Assembly (NCBI GenBank): GCA_964471865.1
Contig: CAYYHU010000039.1
Span: 1 to 16,227 of the forward strand
Length of the DNA: 16,227 nucleotides
Source of the DNA: CAYMUC01 sp964471865
Lineage (GTDB): Bacteria > Actinomycetota > Acidimicrobiia > Acidimicrobiales > Ilumatobacteraceae
Direction: 5' to 3'
The stretch's first letter is position 1. The number at the start of each line of letters is the position of its first letter. The notes below the pieces were generated by a model. The model was not told the DNA's origin. It saw nothing but the letters and a program-made list of their open reading frames with translations, and ran no database searches. This document shows positions 13,364-16,227 of the stretch, in pieces. The translations under genes and the position numbers were made by a program.

Positions 13364-14188
13364 TCAGGACGAGGCCGCTTCGAGCGCCCGCCGCACCAGA
13401 ACCTTGGCGAGATGGGTGCGGTACTCGACGCTCGCGTTCAAGTCGGCCTGGGGATCGGCGTCGGCAGCTGCGAGTTGCGCGGCATCGTTCACCGAGGCTC
13501 CCGACGCCAAGGCCTGGGACACGCTCGATGCGAGGATCGGGGTCGAGCCCATGTTGACGAGCGCCACACCCGAGTCGCCGTTGCGGCGCCAGGCGGCGAC
13601 TCCCACGATCGCCCAGTCCTGGGCGCGGCGGTTGAACTTCTGGAAGCTCCACCCGGCTCCGGCCATCTTGGGCACCCGGATCTCGGTCAGCATCTCGTCA
13701 GGTGCGAGAGCGGACTCCAAGAAGCCCTGATAGAAGTCCGCAGCCGCGATCTCCCGAGTGCCCGAGGGCCCTTGGGCGACATAGGTGGCGCCCATGGCCA
13801 GGGTGGTGGCGGGCAGGTCCGAGGCAGGATCGGCGTGGGCGATGGACCCTCCGATGGTGCCACGGTGACGAACCTGGGGGTCTCCGACATGGCCAGCAGC
13901 ATGAGCGAGCAGTGGAGCGTGTTCGGCGAGCACCGGGGACTTCTCCACGTCCATATGCCGGGTGAGGGCACCGATCGCGATGTGGTCGCCGGCATCACGG
14001 ATGTAGGACAGGTCCTGGACCCGGCCGATGTCGATGAGGACCGATGGCTGAGCGAGGCGAAGCTTCATGAGCGGCAGCAGGCTGTGACCGCCCGCGAGGA
14101 ACTTCGCGTCCTCTCCATACTCGCCCACGAGGGCGATGGCCTCAGCCGCAGAAGCGGCCCGCTGATAATCGAAGGCTGCGGGGATCAC
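13364..14188 (-). CDS. coxM: CoxM-like FAD-binding medium subunit of molybdenum hydroxylase
   Basis: The 274-residue product starts at a GTG (14186-14188) that overlaps the coxL stop as GTGA. It begins MIPAAFDYQRAASAAEAI, typical of CoxM. The FAD-binding AGGHSLLPLMKLRLA is at 32-46, and TIGGSIAHADPASDLP starts at 111; both are the classic flavin contacts of this PCMH-type subunit. FNRRAQDWAIVGVAA and the closing CO-dehydrogenase flavoprotein C-terminal domain are present. The subunit passes electrons from the [2Fe-2S] small subunit to FAD and on to the respiratory chain. Length is slightly below the usual 280-290 residues but no motif is lost. Transcription order is coxL-coxM-BtuF-like gene. 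Substrate identity is set by the large subunit, not by this one. Confidence 0.93.
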   Translation of the reverse strand: MIPAAFDYQRAASAAEAIALVGEYGEDAKFLAGGHSLLPLMKLRLAQPSVLIDIGRVQDLSYIRDAGDHIAIGALTRHMDVEKSPVLAEHAPLLAHAAGHVGDPQVRHRGTIGGSIAHADPASDLPATTLAMGATYVAQGPSGTREIAAADFYQGFLESALAPDEMLTEIRVPKMAGAGWSFQKFNRRAQDWAIVGVAAWRRNGDSGVALVNMGSTPILASSVSQALASGASVNDAAQLAAADADPQADLNASVEYRTHLAKVLVRRALEAASS

Positions 14189-16227
14189 TGACTACCTCCC
14201 AAGGTGTTCGGGACAGACTGTAGAACGGACCAGACGGTCTGTGGAGATGCGGGCATCGGAACATCGCGAATTCCCAGGTCGGACAGGGCGTCCACGATGG
14301 CGTTGATGACCGCCGGAGCGGCTCCGATCGTGCCGGCCTCGCCCACACCTTTGACCCCGAGGGGGTTGGTGGGAGACGGCGTGACCGTGTGATCGGTGAT
14401 GATTCCGGGGACGTCAGCAGCCGATGGCACCAGGTACTCCGCCAGCGTCGAGGTCCGCAGGTTGCCGTCGGCGTCGTAGACGGCTTCTTCATAGAGGGCT
14501 TGTGCGATGCCCTGCACGACTCCACCGTGGACCTGACCTTCGACGATCAGCGGATTGATCTGGTTTCCGCAGTCGTCCACGGCCACATAGGACACGAGGT
14601 CGACCTCACCGGTTTCGGTGTCCACCTCGACGACACACATATGGGTTCCGAACGGCCACGAGAAGTTCGGCGGGTCATAGGTGACATGGGCTTCGAGGTT
14701 GGGTTCGACACCCTCGGGGAGGTCATGGGCGGTGAAGGCCTCGAACGCGATCGCCGCGAGGGGCATCGTGCGGTCGGGGCTGCCGGTGACCGCGAAGGTT
14801 CCGGCTGCGAACTCGAGGTCCTCGGGTGCGCATTCGAGACGATGGGCCGCGATGAGACGGGCCTTGTCGAGAACCCGATCGCAGGCCATCGCGATCGCGA
14901 CCCCACCCACCGCGAGGCTGCGGGATCCGTAGGTGTCGAGGCCCAAAGGACTGATCGCGGTATCGCTGTGGAGCACGTCCACGTCCTCGGGATCGACTCC
15001 GAGGCGATCCGCGACGATCATCGACCAGGAGGTCTCATGGCCTTGTCCGTGAGGGGAGGCCCCGGTGACGACTTGGACCTTGTTGGTCGCGAGGATTCGC
15101 ACCGTGGCAGCCTCCCAGCCTCCAGCGCCGTAGTTGAGCGAGGCCAGAACCCGGGAGGGAGCGAGACCGCACATCTCGAAATACGACGAGATGCCGATGC
15201 CGAGGCGTTTGGTCGATCCGGGCACGTTCTGAGCGGCTTGGCGGGCTCGAAGCCCCTCGTAGTCGATCCGGGTTGCCGCCAACGTCGCTGCCGCATCATG
15301 GTCGCCCGAGTCATAGACGAGACCCGAAAACGCCGTGTACGGGAACTGGTCGGACCGGATGAAGTTGCGCCGACGCACCTCGAGGGGATCGATTCCCATT
15401 TCGCGGGCGAGGGAATCCATGGCCCGTTCGATCGCATAGGTCGCTTCGGGACGACCAGCGCCTCGGTAGGCGTCGGTGGGTGTCATCGTGGTGAACACCG
15501 ACGTACAGGAGAAGTCGTAGGCCTCGGGGATGTCGTAGACCCCGGCATACAAGAAGGCTCCGAGCAGGGGAATGCCCGGGGTCACGAGTTGCAGATAGGC
15601 CCCCATGTCCGCGAGCAGGCGCACCCGCACCGCGGTGAGGCGCCCTTGGTCGTTGGCTGCGAGTTCGATGTGTTGGATCTGGCCGCGGCCGTGAATGGTG
15701 GCCTGGGCGTTCTCGGATCGGGTTTCGACCCAGCGCACCGGAACTCCATGGCGTCGAGCGAGCGCCATACACAGCAACTCTTCGGCGTAGACGTTCAGTT
15801 TCGAACCGAACCCGCCTCCCACCGAGGGAGCCACGACTCGGACCTGGTGTTCACCGATCCCCAGGGTCAACGCCGCCATCACTTTGAGGATGTGAGGCAC
15901 CTGGGTGGCCGAGTAGAGCGTGATGTCGCCGCCAAAGGGCTGCGGAACCGCCGCGACCGCCCGGGGTTCCATCGCCATGGGGATCAGACGTTGTTGCACA
16001 TAGCGCTCCGACACCGTGTACGCAGCCTCGGCGAATGCTCGTGCCACGGCCTCCTCACCGACTTTCAATTCCCAGGTGTAGGAGGCATTGGTCCCCAGAT
16101 CCTCATGGATCACCACGCGATCCGACAGCGCATCCTCGAGATCGGTCACCGCTGCGAGCGCCTCGTAGTCGACGATGACCAACTCTGCGGCGTCTCGGGC
16201 CGCGACCTCCGAGGTCGCGACCACTGC
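14185..16227 (-). CDS. coxL: CoxL-like molybdopterin-binding large subunit, form II, 5' end outside window
   Basis: The frame is open through base 16227, so the N-terminus lies beyond the window; roughly 130 residues are judged missing by comparison with known CoxL length. The first visible residues AVVATSEVAARDAAELVIVDYE match the interior of CoxL, so the GTG at 16224 is not a start. Motifs in order are GGGFGSK (molybdopterin contact), AYRGAGRPEATYAIERAMD at about 252 residues into the fragment (15451-15471 for the heptapeptide), HGQGHETSW, and GVGEAGTIGAAPAVINA with the catalytic glutamate near the C-terminus. AYRGAGR is the form II active-site loop; the form I CO dehydrogenases have AYRCSFR, whose Cys binds copper. 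The enzyme is therefore a molybdenum hydroxylase of uncertain substrate. It is coupled to coxM by a 4-base overlap. coxS is expected upstream, beyond the right edge. Confidence 0.93.
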   Translation of the reverse strand, partial: AVVATSEVAARDAAELVIVDYEALAAVTDLEDALSDRVVIHEDLGTNASYTWELKVGEEAVARAFAEAAYTVSERYVQQRLIPMAMEPRAVAAVPQPFGGDITLYSATQVPHILKVMAALTLGIGEHQVRVVAPSVGGGFGSKLNVYAEELLCMALARRHGVPVRWVETRSENAQATIHGRGQIQHIELAANDQGRLTAVRVRLLADMGAYLQLVTPGIPLLGAFLYAGVYDIPEAYDFSCTSVFTTMTPTDAYRGAGRPEATYAIERAMDSLAREMGIDPLEVRRRNFIRSDQFPYTAFSGLVYDSGDHDAAATLAATRIDYEGLRARQAAQNVPGSTKRLGIGISSYFEMCGLAPSRVLASLNYGAGGWEAATVRILATNKVQVVTGASPHGQGHETSWSMIVADRLGVDPEDVDVLHSDTAISPLGLDTYGSRSLAVGGVAIAMACDRVLDKARLIAAHRLECAPEDLEFAAGTFAVTGSPDRTMPLAAIAFEAFTAHDLPEGVEPNLEAHVTYDPPNFSWPFGTHMCVVEVDTETGEVDLVSYVAVDDCGNQINPLIVEGQVHGGVVQGIAQALYEEAVYDADGNLRTSTLAEYLVPSAADVPGIITDHTVTPSPTNPLGVKGVGEAGTIGAAPAVINAIVDALSDLGIRDVPMPASPQTVWSVLQSVPNTLGGSQ
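14195..14200 (-). promoter_or_regulatory. Ribosome binding site for coxM inside the end of coxL
   Basis: The minus strand reads GGGAGG 6 bases before the coxM GTG. It lies within the last codons of coxL and supports the GTG at 14188 as the true start in spite of the overlap. Confidence 0.75.

Noticed and set aside
12329..14191. Plus-strand open frame of 620 codons opposite the BtuF-like gene and coxM
   Set aside because: It is antisense to two genes with clear family motifs, its translation is rich in Gly, His, Arg and Asp without any recognised motif, and long antisense frames are usual in high-GC genes with strong third-position bias.
1..16227. Mobile element, CRISPR array, tRNA or rRNA genes
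   Set aside because: No transposase or integrase motifs, terminal repeats, regularly spaced repeats or recognisable RNA-gene sequences were seen on either strand.

Overview
The window is high-GC DNA, densely coded, with frequent GTG and TTG starts and many 4-base stop/start overlaps. Gene content (CoxL/CoxM/CoxD/CoxE/CoxG homologues, a secreted NlpC/P60 peptidase, a GlgX-type debranching enzyme, a LimB-like flavin monooxygenase) points to an actinobacterium. An environmental, aerobic member such as the Acidimicrobiia is plausible, but that rank is inference. No RNA gene, CRISPR array, insertion sequence or phage gene was recognised, and no gene-free stretch reaches 300 bases.

Left part (1-5440): maturation genes for a xanthine-oxidase-family molybdenum hydroxylase, all on the minus strand. 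In transcription order they are coxD (MoxR-type AAA+ ATPase), coxE (VWA protein), a short XdhC N-terminal-domain protein, a longer XdhC Rossmann-domain protein, then, after an interruption, a MocA/MobA-like nucleotidyltransferase and coxG (its 3' end lies outside the window). The interruption is a plus-strand gene for an exported NlpC/P60 peptidase with its own promoter-like sequence and ribosome binding site.

Middle part (5505-12302): general metabolism. A glycogen-debranching enzyme (plus) is divergent from coxD. A two-gene minus-strand unit encodes a DAO/PuuB-like FAD oxidoreductase followed, with a 4-base overlap, by an acetyl-CoA hydrolase/transferase-family CoA-transferase. An SDR protein (plus) with an altered catalytic motif converges on a LimB-like luciferase-family monooxygenase (minus), with a perfect 7-bp inverted repeat across both stop codons.

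Right part (12410-16227): a minus-strand unit of coxL (5' end outside the window), coxM and a BtuF-like cobalamin-binding-type protein without an export signal. CoxL carries the AYRGAGR active-site motif of form II enzymes, not the cysteine-containing AYRCSFR motif of proven CO dehydrogenases, so its substrate is open. The small [2Fe-2S] subunit gene (coxS) is not in the window and probably lies just beyond the right edge.

Taken together, the two cox-type blocks would supply the FAD and molybdenum subunits, the enzyme-maturation ATPase pair, cofactor sulfuration or insertion helpers, the nucleotidyltransferase that finishes the cytosine form of molybdopterin, and the CoxG membrane/quinone partner. 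They are separated by about 7 kb of apparently unrelated catabolic genes.
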